Assembly (NCBI GenBank): GCA_035513215.1
Contig: DATKCK010000111.1
Location: 1-36,156, forward strand
DNA from: DATCZB01 sp035513215
Lineage (GTDB): Bacteria; Pseudomonadota; Gammaproteobacteria; Steroidobacterales; Rariloculaceae
Direction of reading: 5' to 3'
Length of the DNA: 36,156 nucleotides
The position numbers were made by a program, and so were the translations under genes. Position 1 is the first letter of the stretch; each line of letters opens with the position of its first letter. Under the pieces are notes generated by a model. That model saw only the letters and a program-made list of their open reading frames with translations, ran no database searches and was not told the origin of the DNA. This document shows, piece after piece, positions 6,115 through 15,279 of the stretch.

Positions 6115-9100
6115 AACGGTCTCCCGACCAGCGCCTCGACGGCGCGAACGAGCTCGGCCTCCTGATAGGGTTTGCTCAAGTAGTCGTTGACGCCGATCTC
6201 GATTGCCCGGGCGCGGTGCTTCTCGCCCGAACGCGAGGTCACCATGATGATCGGCAGCTCCTTGAGCTTTGGATCGTTGCGCACGTGCGTCGCGAACTGA
6301 TACCCGTCCATCCGCGGCATCTCGATGTCGAGCACGATGAAATCGGCCTCGTGCTCGCGCAGCACCTCGATCGCATCGAGGCCGTCGCGTGCCGTGTGCA
6401 CGCGCACGCCGCGCCGCTCGAGCAGCCGCTGCGTCACGCGCCGCATCGTGATCGAATCGTCGACGACGAGCCCGGTCAGCACGCGTTCCTCGACGGCAGC
6501 GGCAGCCGCGGGCTTCGGCTCGCCGGGCTGCGCGCGCAGCAAGGTTCCCGTGTCGAGGATGACGACGACGCGCCCGTCGCCGAGAATCGTCGCACCCGTG
6601 ACGCCGTCGACGCTCGCGACATGCGGACCGAGCGTCTTGACGATGATCTCGCGGCTGCCTTCGAGCGAGTCGGTCAGCAGCGCGGCCGAGTTCTCGCCGG
6701 CGCGCACGAGCACGAGCGAGACGGCGCCCTCGTCCTCGGGCAGCGACGACGGCGCGCTGCCGACGAGGCTGCCGAGATGCTGGACACGATAGCTGCCGTC
6801 GCCGTGCACGAGCTTCGGATCGTCCTCGGTCAGGATGTCGAGCAGCTCCTCGCGGCGAACGCGCGCGATGCCTTCGATCGTCGGCAGCGGCAGCGCGAAG
6901 GTCTCGTCGCCGACGACGACGACCAACGCGTGGGTTATCGCGAGTGTATAGGGCAGGCGGATCAGGAACTGCGTTCCCTTGCCCGCCTCGGTGTCGATGC
7001 GCAGCGATCCGCCGAGCCGCTTGACCTCGTTGTCGACGACGTCCATGCCGACGCCGCGGCCCGCGGTCTGGGTCAGCTCGTCGGCCGTTGAGAAGCCGGG
7101 CAGCAGAATCAGCTCGACGATGTCCTCGTCGGCCAGCGATTCGCCGTCCCTGACGAGGCCCTTCTCCGCCGCCTTGCGCCGGATCGCGGGAATGTCGAGA
7201 CCGGCGCCGTCGTCGGCGACCTCGATCAGCACCTCGGAGCCTTCGCGCCGGACGTTGAGGCTCACCGTGCCGGACTCGGGCTTGCCGGCGGCGGTCCTCG
7301 ACGCCGGCGGCTCGATGCCGTGCACGACGGCGTTGCGCAGCAGGTGCTCGAGCGCGGGCAGGACGGCATCGAGGATCTCGCGGTCGAGCTGGCTCTTGGC
7401 GCCGTGAATCGCGAGCTCGGCCTTCCTGCCCGACTCGTCGGCGGCCTGGCGCACGATGCGCGCGAGCCGGGAGCCGTGACGGTCGAACGCGACCATGCGC
7501 GTTTGCATGAGCCCGTCCTGTAGCTCCGTCGTGACGCGCGACTGCTGCGTCAATAACGTGTCGGCCTCCGACGTCAGTCCGTTCAGCAGCTCGTTGATGC
7601 TCGCGACGTCGTTCGAGGTCTCGGCGAGCGCGCGCGAAAGCTGCTGGATCGTCGAGTAGCGATCGAGCTCGAGCGGATCGAACTGCTCGTCGTCACCGAA
7701 TTCGCCCTGGTGCCGGTGCAGGATCTGCGCCTCGGTCTCGGCCTCGAGGCTTCGAAGCTGCTCCCTGAGGCGGGTCACGGTCTGGCCGAGCTCACCGAGA
7801 TGGAACTCGATCGAGTGAATCTGCTGGTTGAGGCGCGACTGGAAGATGCTGATCTCGCCGGCTTCGTTGAGAAGCTCGTCGAGCAACCCCGCGTCGACGC
7901 GGGCGATCTCGGCCCGCTCGGCCCGCGCGGCCGCGGGCGGTACGGCGGCCGGCTGGGCCGCGGTATCGGGCACGTGCGCGGCCTCGGCGGCTTCGGCTGT
8001 CTCGACCTCCGCCGCTTCAGGCGTCTCGAGATCGGCCTCGTCCGCCACCTCAAGCTCCGCCGTTTCCTCGAGCCTGAGCTCAGCGACCTCGGGCAGCTCG
8101 AGCTCGGCCGCCTCGACGAGCGCGGGCTCGGGCGCCTTCGGCATGACGAAGGTCGCGGGCGGCTGGACTCCCGTCTCGTCGGTTTCAGGCTCCGCCTCGG
8201 CGGCCTGCTCCGGCGGCACTGCCGGAATCTCGGCCGTCATCGCCGGCTCGATGCGTGTCTCGTCGCTCGGCCCCGCGGTCTCGCCGAATCGCTCGAGCCT
8301 GCCGATCAACTTGCGGGCCGGCGGCGCGGCCTGCCCGGCATCGACGGCGTCGCGCATCTGGTGAAGCTGGTCGAGCCCCTGCTGCGCGAGCCGGATGCCC
8401 TCGCCGTCCGGCGCCGCCCCGGCGAGCTTCGGTGCCATCGTCTCGAGCGCGTGGCTCAGGTCGCCCATCGCGGTGATTCCCGCGAGCCGGGCGCCGCCCT
8501 TCAGCGTGTGCAGGATGCGCTTGATCTCGGCCAGCGCCGTGTCGGAACGCGCCGATTTCCTGAGCGCCTGGAGCTGAGTCTCGGCATGGTCGAGCAGCTC
8601 GGCGGCTTCCTCGCAGAAGATCGCCGCGATCTCGGGATCGTAATCGGCCTGCGCGCCGGCGGCCGCTTCGGCCGGCTTCGCCTCGGTTGGCGCGGCTTCG
8701 GTCTCGCCGGCGACGGCGTCGGTCGCTTCCTTCGCATCCGTTTCGGTCCCGGGCTCGGCGAGCTCGAGCGCGCCGGTCGCCGCGACGACGTTGGGATCGG
8801 CGATGAACGTCTCGCCTGCCTCGAGCGCCGCGCAGAGCCGCTCGATCTCGCCGGCGAAGCGCCCGAGCGTGACGACGGCGCCGGCGGTGAGCCCGATCTC
8901 GGATTCGAAGCCGTGGCGGATCTCGGTATTGATCGGCTTGGCCAGGTCGATGGCAGGCGCACAGGCGGCCATCCTGGCGCTGCCGAAAAGCGTGTGGCAG
9001 GCGCGGTGCAGCGCCTCGGTGATCGCGACCGGCGGGCTCGCATTCGCGGCTTCCGCGACGAAGGCACGCACGGTTTGCAGGTGCTCCCGGACTTCCTTGA

Positions 9101-11396
9101 CGAAGATCTGCTGCAAGACGGGATCCATGCCGGCGTCGTCTTCGGCCTGCGCCTGCGCGGCCGGTGCCCGTTCGACGGGGACGGGCTCCGTCCGCCCTTC
9201 GGTTAGCGCCTCGGCGCGCGCGATCATCACGCCGATATCGAGCGGGGGCACGATGCCGATCTCGAGCTGCTCGACGAGCGCCGGCAGCGTGTCCGCGGCT
9301 TCGTGGACGAGCTCGAGCATGGCCGGCGTGACACCGAGCGTCTGGTTGATGATCCGGTTCAGCAGATTCTCGACGCTCCAGGCGAACTCGCCGAGGAGCT
9401 CGGCACCGATGACGCGGCCGCTGCCCTTGAGCGTATGGAACGAGCGTCGAACGGCGATCAGCGCCTCGGAGTCTTCGGGCTGATCCATCCAGCGCGGCAG
9501 GAACTCGCGGATCCTGTCGATCTCTTCCTTTGCTTCCTCGATGAAGATCTCGACGAGCTCAGGCTCCGAGTGGTCTTCGTCCGCGGCCATCACCGAGAGG
9601 TTCTCGGCCCTGGCAGCCGCCGGCTTCGCGGGCGGAGGCTCGGGAGCGGGGCTGGTTTCGGGCGCGGGCTTGCCGGCGGGAGCCGGCCTCGCTTCGGGCG
9701 CGGTCCGGTCGAGCAGATCGAGGCAGCGGTTGGCGTTGTCGAGCATGTAGAACGGATCGGAACGGCCGAGCGCGATCGTCTCCATGTAATACTCGATACT
9801 GACGATCGCGTCGGCGAGACGCTCGACGAGATTGGGCCTGAGCGCCTCGCTGCCCGGCGCGAGCCTGGTCGTGATCGTCCGGCCTATGCGCTCGATGATA
9901 TTGACGGCCCGGTTCTTGTTGAGCATCAGAAGTCCGGCCACGATGCCGCGCATCTGCGGTCCGACCTGATCGAGCGCCTTCAGCGAGCCGGGATCGTCGA
10001 GAACCTTGACGACGACTTCTTTGATCTTCGCCAGATTGATGATGCATTCGCGCATCACGGCGGTCGTAACGTGCTTGTACTGATTCGATTCGAGCCCGTC
10101 CCCGTCGGCGGACTCACCGCGCTCGCGCTCCGGGGCTCCGACGCTGACGAGCTCGTTATCGAGCATGTCCTCGACGTCGAGCAGCGAGGCCGCGATGCCC
10201 TCGAGCGTCTCGGGTTTTTCGATCTTGTCGGCGGCGACGATCGCGGCGAGCTGCTCGGCCTCGGCCTGGATTCGGCTACGCGCCGTCTCGAGCCCGAGCA
10301 CGCCGAGCGTGTCGCCGATCTTCTTCAGCCTGTGGAGCTGCGGCTTCAGCTCGGTCATCGAGTCCATGCCGGTGCGGACGAAGATATCGAGCACGTCCTT
10401 GACCTGGCCGAGATCTTCCTTGATCGCCTCGGCGACGGTGCGCATCAGCTTGCCGCTCGGTCCCGCGAGCTCCTCGCGCGCCTGCTCGATGTCGTCGGCG
10501 CCCGGGATGATCGTGTCGACGCCGAAAGTCCGCCTGAGATCCCTGAGCCGATCGTCGTCGCTCGTCGCGCGCGCGACGTAATAGAGGAGCGAGTTCATCA
10601 GATCGACGGGCGGCGCAGTGACGAAAGCCTGCTCGCCGGAATCGATCAGACGCTTGAGCTGACGGTCCGCCTGGCCGAGCAGGCGCTTGATTGAGACGGA
10701 GGGCTCGAAATCGCCGTGCTTGAGCGCCGTCAGCACGCCGGCCGTGACGGCCCAGAGCTGACGCACGGGCTCGGACTCGGCCCTTGCTTCGAGCGCGTCG
10801 CAGACCTCTATCAGCGAGCCCAGGTGCGCCGCGCCCGGGTCGCCGCGTATCCAGCCGAGCAGGGCGGCCTGGAACTTCGGCCTCAACTTCTGCCCGAGTG
10901 CCGGCAGCGCCGTGCCGAAAGCCTGGGCGGGCTGGGCCGGGCGCTTCGTGCGCAGGCGCTCGAACGGTCCCGTGTTGAGCAAGAGCAGCGTGCCCTCGGA
11001 GAGCATGGGCAGGTTGCGGGCGGTCCTGAGATCGTTGAGCAAAGGCAGCAGAACGAGCGCGACGTCGCTGCCGCCCGACATCAGCCGGTCGAGGTAGGCC
11101 GGGAGCTGGACCATCGCGCGCGTCAGCGCCTCGGCTGCGCCGGGCGCCGCCTTGACGCGCCCGTCGTGGATCGCGCGGCAGACCTGCTCCATCTCCTCGG
11201 CCAGCAGCGCCGCGCCGTGGATCTCGACGATCTTCAGCGCGCCGGCCGCCAGATGCAGCATGCTGGCCGCGCGCACGAGCGACTCGGAGTCCGATTGCCC
11301 GTCGACGAAATCCTCGATCTCGCCGCGCGCGGTCTCGAGCGTTTGCGAAAGCTCGCGATTGACGAGTTCTAGAGATTGGCTGGCAAGCTCGTCCAT
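6111..11396 (-). CDS. chpA: ChpA-like hybrid CheA histidine kinase/response regulator
   Basis: Giant cytoplasmic kinase (1761 residues) of the type IV pilus chemosensory pathway; it autophosphorylates on Hpt domains and passes phosphate to PilG and PilH. Order: an N-terminal region of degenerate Hpt-like helical bundles (about 1-560, e.g. LHLAAGALKIV at 47-57); three canonical Hpt domains with His654 (FHTLKGSG), His801 (HTLFGSAR) and His963 (HTLKGGAR); an Ala/Glu-rich linker (1050-1150); a CheA dimerisation segment (1165-1310); an ATPase domain with HLLRNAVVHG (1351-1360), DDGAG and GRGVGMD (1447-1452); a CheW domain; and a C-terminal receiver with Asp1646/1647, phosphoacceptor Asp1690 and Lys1742. 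The P. aeruginosa protein is longer (about 2470) with more phosphotransfer domains. It starts 13 bp after pilJ; no pilK lies between. Confidence 0.95.
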   Translation of the reverse strand: MDELASQSLELVNRELSQTLETARGEIEDFVDGQSDSESLVRAASMLHLAAGALKIVEIHGAALLAEEMEQVCRAIHDGRVKAAPGAAEALTRAMVQLPAYLDRLMSGGSDVALVLLPLLNDLRTARNLPMLSEGTLLLLNTGPFERLRTKRPAQPAQAFGTALPALGQKLRPKFQAALLGWIRGDPGAAHLGSLIEVCDALEARAESEPVRQLWAVTAGVLTALKHGDFEPSVSIKRLLGQADRQLKRLIDSGEQAFVTAPPVDLMNSLLYYVARATSDDDRLRDLRRTFGVDTIIPGADDIEQAREELAGPSGKLMRTVAEAIKEDLGQVKDVLDIFVRTGMDSMTELKPQLHRLKKIGDTLGVLGLETARSRIQAEAEQLAAIVAADKIEKPETLEGIAASLLDVEDMLDNELVSVGAPERERGESADGDGLESNQYKHVTTAVMRECIINLAKIKEVVVKVLDDPGSLKALDQVGPQMRGIVAGLLMLNKNRAVNIIERIGRTITTRLAPGSEALRPNLVERLADAIVSIEYYMETIALGRSDPFYMLDNANRCLDLLDRTAPEARPAPAGKPAPETSPAPEPPPAKPAAARAENLSVMAADEDHSEPELVEIFIEEAKEEIDRIREFLPRWMDQPEDSEALIAVRRSFHTLKGSGRVIGAELLGEFAWSVENLLNRIINQTLGVTPAMLELVHEAADTLPALVEQLEIGIVPPLDIGVMIARAEALTEGRTEPVPVERAPAAQAQAEDDAGMDPVLQQIFVKEVREHLQTVRAFVAEAANASPPVAITEALHRACHTLFGSARMAACAPAIDLAKPINTEIRHGFESEIGLTAGAVVTLGRFAGEIERLCAALEAGETFIADPNVVAATGALELAEPGTETDAKEATDAVAGETEAAPTEAKPAEAAAGAQADYDPEIAAIFCEEAAELLDHAETQLQALRKSARSDTALAEIKRILHTLKGGARLAGITAMGDLSHALETMAPKLAGAAPDGEGIRLAQQGLDQLHQMRDAVDAGQAAPPARKLIGRLERFGETAGPSDETRIEPAMTAEIPAVPPEQAAEAEPETDETGVQPPATFVMPKAPEPALVEAAELELPEVAELRLEETAELEVADEADLETPEAAEVETAEAAEAAHVPDTAAQPAAVPPAAARAERAEIARVDAGLLDELLNEAGEISIFQSRLNQQIHSIEFHLGELGQTVTRLREQLRSLEAETEAQILHRHQGEFGDDEQFDPLELDRYSTIQQLSRALAETSNDVASINELLNGLTSEADTLLTQQSRVTTELQDGLMQTRMVAFDRHGSRLARIVRQAADESGRKAELAIHGAKSQLDREILDAVLPALEHLLRNAVVHGIEPPASRTAAGKPESGTVSLNVRREGSEVLIEVADDGAGLDIPAIRRKAAEKGLVRDGESLADEDIVELILLPGFSTADELTQTAGRGVGMDVVDNEVKRLGGSLRIDTEAGKGTQFLIRLPYTLAITHALVVVVGDETFALPLPTIEGIARVRREELLDILTEDDPKLVHGDGSYRVQHLGSLVGSAPSSLPEDEGAVSLVLVRAGENSAALLTDSLEGSREIIVKTLGPHVASVDGVTGATILGDGRVVVILDTGTLLRAQPGEPKPAAAAAVEERVLTGLVVDDSITMRRVTQRLLERRGVRVHTARDGLDAIEVLREHEADFIVLDIEMPRMDGYQFATHVRNDPKLKELPIIMVTSRSGEKHRARAIEIGVNDYLSKPYQEAELVRAVEALVGRPL

Positions 11397-11409
11397 CGTC
11401 TCTTAAGCG

Positions 11410-12813
11410 TTAACCAGACACGCGCTGACGCTCGGGACCTTTGCCGACGGCGGGCGCTCTTTCGACCGCTGCCGCTTCGGCCGCGATAGCCTCCTTGGCC
11501 AGGCTGTCGTCGACATGCGTCTGGCTCAGAATGCCCGTCGAGCCGTGGTCGTCGGGAAGCCTGAAGCCGCGAACGGATTGCCTGAGCTGCGTGGCGAGCG
11601 CCGACAGCTTGCTGATCGCCGTCGACGTCGCAGTCGTCGACTTCGTCGTCCGGGTGCTGATCTCGCGCAACACCTGCATATTCTTGTTGATCGCGGCCGC
11701 GAGCCGGTTCTGGTCGCGGCCGGTGTCGGAAATATTCTGGATCAGGCTCGCCATCTGATGCGAGACCTGCTCGATCTCGTCGAGCGCGGCGCCCGCGTTC
11801 TCGGCGAGCAGCGCGCCGCCGACGACGTCGGTCGTCGAGCGCTCCATCGACACGACGGCTTCGTTGGTGTCCGACTGGATCGTCGAGACGAGCACCTCGA
11901 TCTTGCGCGTCGCTGCCGTCGAGCGCTCGGCGAGCTTTTGCACCTCGTCGGCGACGACGGCGAAGCCGCGGCTCGCCTCGCCGGCACGCGATGCCTCGAT
12001 CGAGGCGTTGAGCGCGAGGATGTTGGTCTGCTCGGCGATCTCCTCGATGAGCTCGACGATGTTGCCGATCTCCTGCGAGCTCTCGCCGAGCCGCTTGATG
12101 CGCTTCGACGTGTCCTGGATCGTCTCGCGGATCGTGTTCATGCCCTCGATCGTGCGCCTGACGGCTGCGCCGCCCTTGTGCGCGATGTCGACGGCATGGC
12201 GCGCGACGTCGGAGCAGCGCTCGGCATTGCCCGAGACCTCCTCGACCGAAGCCGCCATCGTCGCGACCGAGTCGGACGCCGAAGCCGCCTGCTTGGCCGT
12301 CATCTCGGCCGAGCGCACGAGCTGCTTCGCCGTCGTCTCGGTCTGCTTCGCGGCCGCGTCGACGAGAATCGACGAGTCGTTGACGGTCTGGACGAGCTCG
12401 CGCAGCGCGTCGATGGCGTAGTTGATCGAGTCGGCGATGGCGCCCGTGATGTCCTCGCTGACGGTCGCGTGGGCGGTGAGGTCACCGTCGGCGAGCGACT
12501 GGAGCTCATCGAGGAGCTTCAGGATCGCGCGCTGATCGCGCTGGCTCTGCTCGGCCTGAAGCTCCGCCGCGCGCCGGTAATCGCGCGCGGCGTAGTAAGC
12601 GATCATCATCAAGACGACGAGCACGAGCGCGAGGATCGAAAGCAGGAGCGGCAGGCGGCCGAAGATGCCGGTGCCGAGCGCATCGATGAAATCCGCGGCG
12701 AGCTCCGCGCCCGAGCCGATGAACGCGAGCATTCCAGCCGTGATGCCGAGCACGACGACGGCCCCGATGCCGAAGAGGGGCAGCAGTCGGATCCAGGGGC
12801 TGGCCTTCAGCAT
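11410..12813 (-). CDS. pilJ: PilJ-like methyl-accepting protein with minimal periplasmic domain
   Basis: A 467-residue chemoreceptor of the Pil-Chp pathway. Two membrane segments (about residues 10-32 and 54-76) are separated by only about 21 residues, so the usual PilJ periplasmic sensor is absent; the P. aeruginosa protein has about 680 residues. After TM2 come a HAMP-like linker (LADGDLTAHATVSEDITGAI, about 108-127), a long coiled coil, and the conserved receptor hairpin tip EQTNILALNASIEASRAGE. The C-terminus is Ala/Glu-rich. pilI lies 3 bp upstream and chpA 13 bp downstream, where pilK is expected but missing. The receptor probably senses through the membrane, the HAMP region or partner proteins, rather than by binding a ligand in the periplasm. 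Confidence 0.9.
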   Translation of the reverse strand: MLKASPWIRLLPLFGIGAVVVLGITAGMLAFIGSGAELAADFIDALGTGIFGRLPLLLSILALVLVVLMMIAYYAARDYRRAAELQAEQSQRDQRAILKLLDELQSLADGDLTAHATVSEDITGAIADSINYAIDALRELVQTVNDSSILVDAAAKQTETTAKQLVRSAEMTAKQAASASDSVATMAASVEEVSGNAERCSDVARHAVDIAHKGGAAVRRTIEGMNTIRETIQDTSKRIKRLGESSQEIGNIVELIEEIAEQTNILALNASIEASRAGEASRGFAVVADEVQKLAERSTAATRKIEVLVSTIQSDTNEAVVSMERSTTDVVGGALLAENAGAALDEIEQVSHQMASLIQNISDTGRDQNRLAAAINKNMQVLREISTRTTKSTTATSTAISKLSALATQLRQSVRGFRLPDDHGSTGILSQTHVDDSLAKEAIAAEAAAVERAPAVGKGPERQRVSG

Positions 12814-12816
12814 CGT

Positions 12817-13380
12817 TCAACCCGCCTTGAGCTGGCCGGCATTGAGAAAGGCCGGATCGTCGAGCAGAAGGCCGAGGTCGAACAGCGGAAAGGTCTCTCC
12901 CTCGCGGCGGTAGCTCCCGGCGAGATAGTGCTCGCAGCGTATCTCGGTGACGGGCCTGATCTCGCTGAAATCCGTGTCGGCGAAACGCCTGAAGCCCTGC
13001 ACCTCGTCGACGATGACGGCGGTCGGCACCTCGCGGCTCGCGACGAGCAGGAGCCTGGCCTTGCGGTCGGCATGCGCGGAGCCTGCACCGAGATATGCCC
13101 TGAGATCGACGATCGTCAGAAGCTGTCCTCTGATGTTAGCGATGCCGCGCAGCCACAGCTTTGAGCCCGGAACCCTCGTGACCTGATCGGGCAGCGGCAA
13201 TACCTCGCGGACGTCGGCTCGCGCCGTCACGAATCGCTGCGAGGCGAGCCGAAACGCGACGCCGATCCATTCCTCGGCCGCGTGCTCTGCGCCCTGGCCC
13301 CGGGCAATCGCGTCCTTCGCCCTGCGCTCGATCTCGAGCAGGAGCGCAAACGGGTCGTCGATGAGCTCGGCAAGAATCAA
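12817..13380 (-). CDS. pilI: PilI-like CheW adaptor protein
   Basis: A CheW-domain protein of 187 residues that links the receptor PilJ to the kinase ChpA. Family features are WIGVAFRLASQRFVTARADVREVL, the LWLRGIANIRGQLLTIVDLRAYLG signature of CheW domains, VDEVQGFRRF and the C-terminal FPLFDLGLLLDDPAFLNAG. The reading frame stays open far upstream, across pilH, but that part is antisense-like junk. I place the start at the TTG that overlaps the pilH stop (TTGA), giving LILAELIDDPFALLLEIERRA as the N-terminus, close in size to P. aeruginosa PilI (178). The next gene, pilJ, begins 3 bp downstream. Confidence 0.9.
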   Translation of the reverse strand: MILAELIDDPFALLLEIERRAKDAIARGQGAEHAAEEWIGVAFRLASQRFVTARADVREVLPLPDQVTRVPGSKLWLRGIANIRGQLLTIVDLRAYLGAGSAHADRKARLLLVASREVPTAVIVDEVQGFRRFADTDFSEIRPVTEIRCEHYLAGSYRREGETFPLFDLGLLLDDPAFLNAGQLKAG

Positions 13381-13760
13381 GCTTTCGATTCCCCGATCTC
13401 TCTCAGGACCTCGTTGGCCTTGGCGACGAGGTCGGATGCGTCGACGGGCTTGACGAGGTAATCGACGGCGCCCTGGCGCATGCCCCAGATCCTGTCGCTC
13501 TCCTGATCCTTCGTCGTGACCATGACGACGGGGATGGATCTCGTCTTCGGATCCCGGGACAGCGTCCGTGTCGCCTGAAAGCCGTTCAGGCCCGGCATGA
13601 CGACGTCCATGAAGATGAGATCGGGCTGCACCTCCTTGACCAGCGTCAGGCACTCGGTGCCGTCGGCGGCCGACATCGTCTGAAAGCCGTGCTTCTCGAG
13701 TGCCGTCCTCATGACGTGCACTTCGGTCGGCGAGTCGTCAACGATCATGATCAGCGACAT
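13377..13760 (-). CDS. pilH: PilH-like single-domain response regulator
   Basis: A 127-residue CheY-like receiver. Acidic pocket Asp8/Asp9, phosphoacceptor Asp52 (LIFMDVVMPGLNG) and Lys104 (YLVKP) are all present, with Thr82 in the VVMVTTKDQ strand. In the Pil-Chp pathway PilH opposes or dissipates signalling by PilG and is tied to the retraction side of pilus control. It follows pilG by 23 bp and its stop overlaps the pilI TTG. The family assignment follows from gene order and the PilH-like GMRQGAVDYLVKP sequence. Confidence 0.93.
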   Translation of the reverse strand: MSLIMIVDDSPTEVHVMRTALEKHGFQTMSAADGTECLTLVKEVQPDLIFMDVVMPGLNGFQATRTLSRDPKTRSIPVVMVTTKDQESDRIWGMRQGAVDYLVKPVDASDLVAKANEVLREIGESKA

Positions 13761-13783
13761 CGGTTCACACCATCCGTTTGGGT

Positions 13784-14191
13784 TCAGCGATTGATATGGC
13801 TTTGAATGGCGCCGAGAAGCTCGTCCTTCGTGAACGGTTTCGTCAGGTACTGCTCGGAGCCGACGAGCCGGCCGCGCGCGCGATCGAAGAGCCCGTCCTT
13901 GCTCGACAGCATGATGACCGGCGTTTCCTTGAACATCTTATTGTGCTTGATCAGCGAGCAGGTCTGATATCCGTCGAGCCTCGGCATCATGATATCGACG
14001 AAGATGAGGTCGGGCTTGTGATCGGCGATCTTCGCGAGCGCATCGAAGCCGTCGACCGCGGTAAAGACCTCGCAGCCCTGCTTGGCCAAAAGCGTCTCCG
14101 CCGTTCTCCGGATCGTCTTTGAGTCGTCGACGACGAGAATCTTTAGCCCCTCGAGGCCCTTCTCGACGCCGGCGGCGTTGGTCACAGACAC
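13784..14191 (-). CDS. pilG: PilG-like response regulator of twitching motility
   Basis: A 135-residue receiver protein, the same length as P. aeruginosa PilG. The signature VDDSKTIRRTAETLL, phosphoacceptor Asp66 in FVDIMMPRLDGYQTC, PVIMLSSKDGLFDRA and Lys118 (QYLTKPF) are near-diagnostic. PilG promotes pilus extension and feeds the cAMP/Vfr branch in Pseudomonas. The start is a GTG at 14191, supported by a strong GGAGG Shine-Dalgarno at 14202-14198, 6 bp upstream; longer in-frame extensions lack homology. It is the first gene of the pilG-H-I-J-chpA-chpC operon and is divergent from gshB, with a 126-bp intergenic region that must hold both promoters. Confidence 0.95.
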   Translation of the reverse strand: MSVTNAAGVEKGLEGLKILVVDDSKTIRRTAETLLAKQGCEVFTAVDGFDALAKIADHKPDLIFVDIMMPRLDGYQTCSLIKHNKMFKETPVIMLSSKDGLFDRARGRLVGSEQYLTKPFTKDELLGAIQSHINR

Positions 14192-14197
14192 GTAAAA

Positions 14198-14202
14198 CCT
14201 CC
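14198..14202 (-). promoter_or_regulatory. Ribosome binding site that sets the pilG GTG start
   Basis: GGAGG on the - strand, 6 bp before the GTG at 14191. It decides between this GTG and a second in-frame GTG two codons later, and against the long upstream extension of the reading frame. Confidence 0.75.
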
Positions 14203-14317
14203 GAACAGCGGGGTCCTCAAGCGGCGCAAAGCTCCGATTGTCCCCACCAATGGGGCGTTTTAGCATATAAGTAAAGGTCCTTCCATCGACCGCGTTCCGC
14301 ATCTTGAAAGGCTGAAA

Positions 14318-15277
14318 ATGGGCGCATCCGCGAGGCAGCTTGGGGTCGTCATGGACCCCATCGCCGGCATCAACCCGAAAAAGGACTCGACGCTGGCGAT
14401 GCTGCTCGCAGCCGCCGAAAGCGGCTTCGAAATCGTCTATTTCGAGCAGAAGGATCTCGCCGTCGTCGACGGCAGGCCGATCGCCCACGGCCGCAGGCTC
14501 GAAGTCTTCAACTCGCTCGACGACTGGTTTGCATACGGCGAGCCGTGGAACGGAGCGCTCGAGTCGCTCGACGCGCTGCTGATGCGCAAGGACCCGCCGT
14601 TCGACATGGAGTTCATCTACACGACCTACATCCTCGAGCTCGCCGAGAGGCGGGGTCTGCTCGTCGTCAACTCGCCGTCGAGCCTCCGGGAGATCAACGA
14701 GAAGGTCTACACGGCCTGGTTTCCGCAATGCACGCCGCCCTCGTTGATCACGCGGTCCGCGCAAGCTCTGAGGGAGTTTGTCGCGGTGCACGGCAAGGCC
14801 GTCTTCAAGCCGCTCGACGGCATGGGCGGGCGCTCGATCTTCGTCGTCGCCCACGGCGACGTCAACACGAACGTTGTCATCGAGACGCTGACCGATTACG
14901 AGCGCCGCTACACCCTTTGCCAGCGCTACATCCCCGAGATCACCGACGGCGACAAGCGGATACTGCTGATCGACGGCAAGCCGGTCCCTTATGCGCTCGC
15001 GCGGATCCCGGCCCCGGGCGAAAGCCGCGGCAATCTGGTCATGGGCGCGGCGGGCGTCGGCCGCGAGCTGACCGAGCGCGATCGCTGGATCGCGGCCGAG
15101 GTTGGACCGACGCTGGCCGCGCGCGGTGTCCTGTTCGCCGGCCTCGACGTCATCGGCGACTACCTGACCGAGATCAACGTGACCAGCCCGACCGGCATCC
15201 GCGAGATCGACGCCCAGTTCGGCATCAGTGTCGCGGGCGAGCTTGTCCGGGCGATCGAGGAACGCCTCGCGCGCTGA
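14318..15277 (+). CDS. gshB: Glutathione synthetase
   Basis: ATP-grasp ligase (319 residues; about 315 in E. coli) that joins gamma-glutamylcysteine and glycine. The N-terminus LGVVMDPIAGINPKKDST and the AESGFEIVYFEQKDL strand are typical. ATP-grasp features follow: VFKPLDGMGGRSIF (glycine-rich loop), EITDGDKRILLIDGKPV, and EINVTSPTGIREID near the C-terminus carrying metal-binding Glu and Asn. It opens a + strand operon running through the pyrK-like gene at 20151. gshB next to pilG is the arrangement in Pseudomonas. The upstream region has CCCCA-N4-TGGGG and an AT-rich CATATAAG, but no convincing -35. Confidence 0.95.
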   Translation: MGASARQLGVVMDPIAGINPKKDSTLAMLLAAAESGFEIVYFEQKDLAVVDGRPIAHGRRLEVFNSLDDWFAYGEPWNGALESLDALLMRKDPPFDMEFIYTTYILELAERRGLLVVNSPSSLREINEKVYTAWFPQCTPPSLITRSAQALREFVAVHGKAVFKPLDGMGGRSIFVVAHGDVNTNVVIETLTDYERRYTLCQRYIPEITDGDKRILLIDGKPVPYALARIPAPGESRGNLVMGAAGVGRELTERDRWIAAEVGPTLAARGVLFAGLDVIGDYLTEINVTSPTGIREIDAQFGISVAGELVRAIEERLAR

Positions 15278-15279
15278 GC

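Noticed and set aside
7710..13164. Long + strand open frames (7710-9206, 9303-10694, 11515-13164)
   Set aside because: Antisense to chpA, pilJ and pilI, with no recognisable domain.
13381..14854. Long upstream extensions of the pilI and pilG frames
   Set aside because: They cover pilH and gshB in the wrong frame or strand; internal TTG/GTG starts with overlaps or a good ribosome site fit the family lengths.
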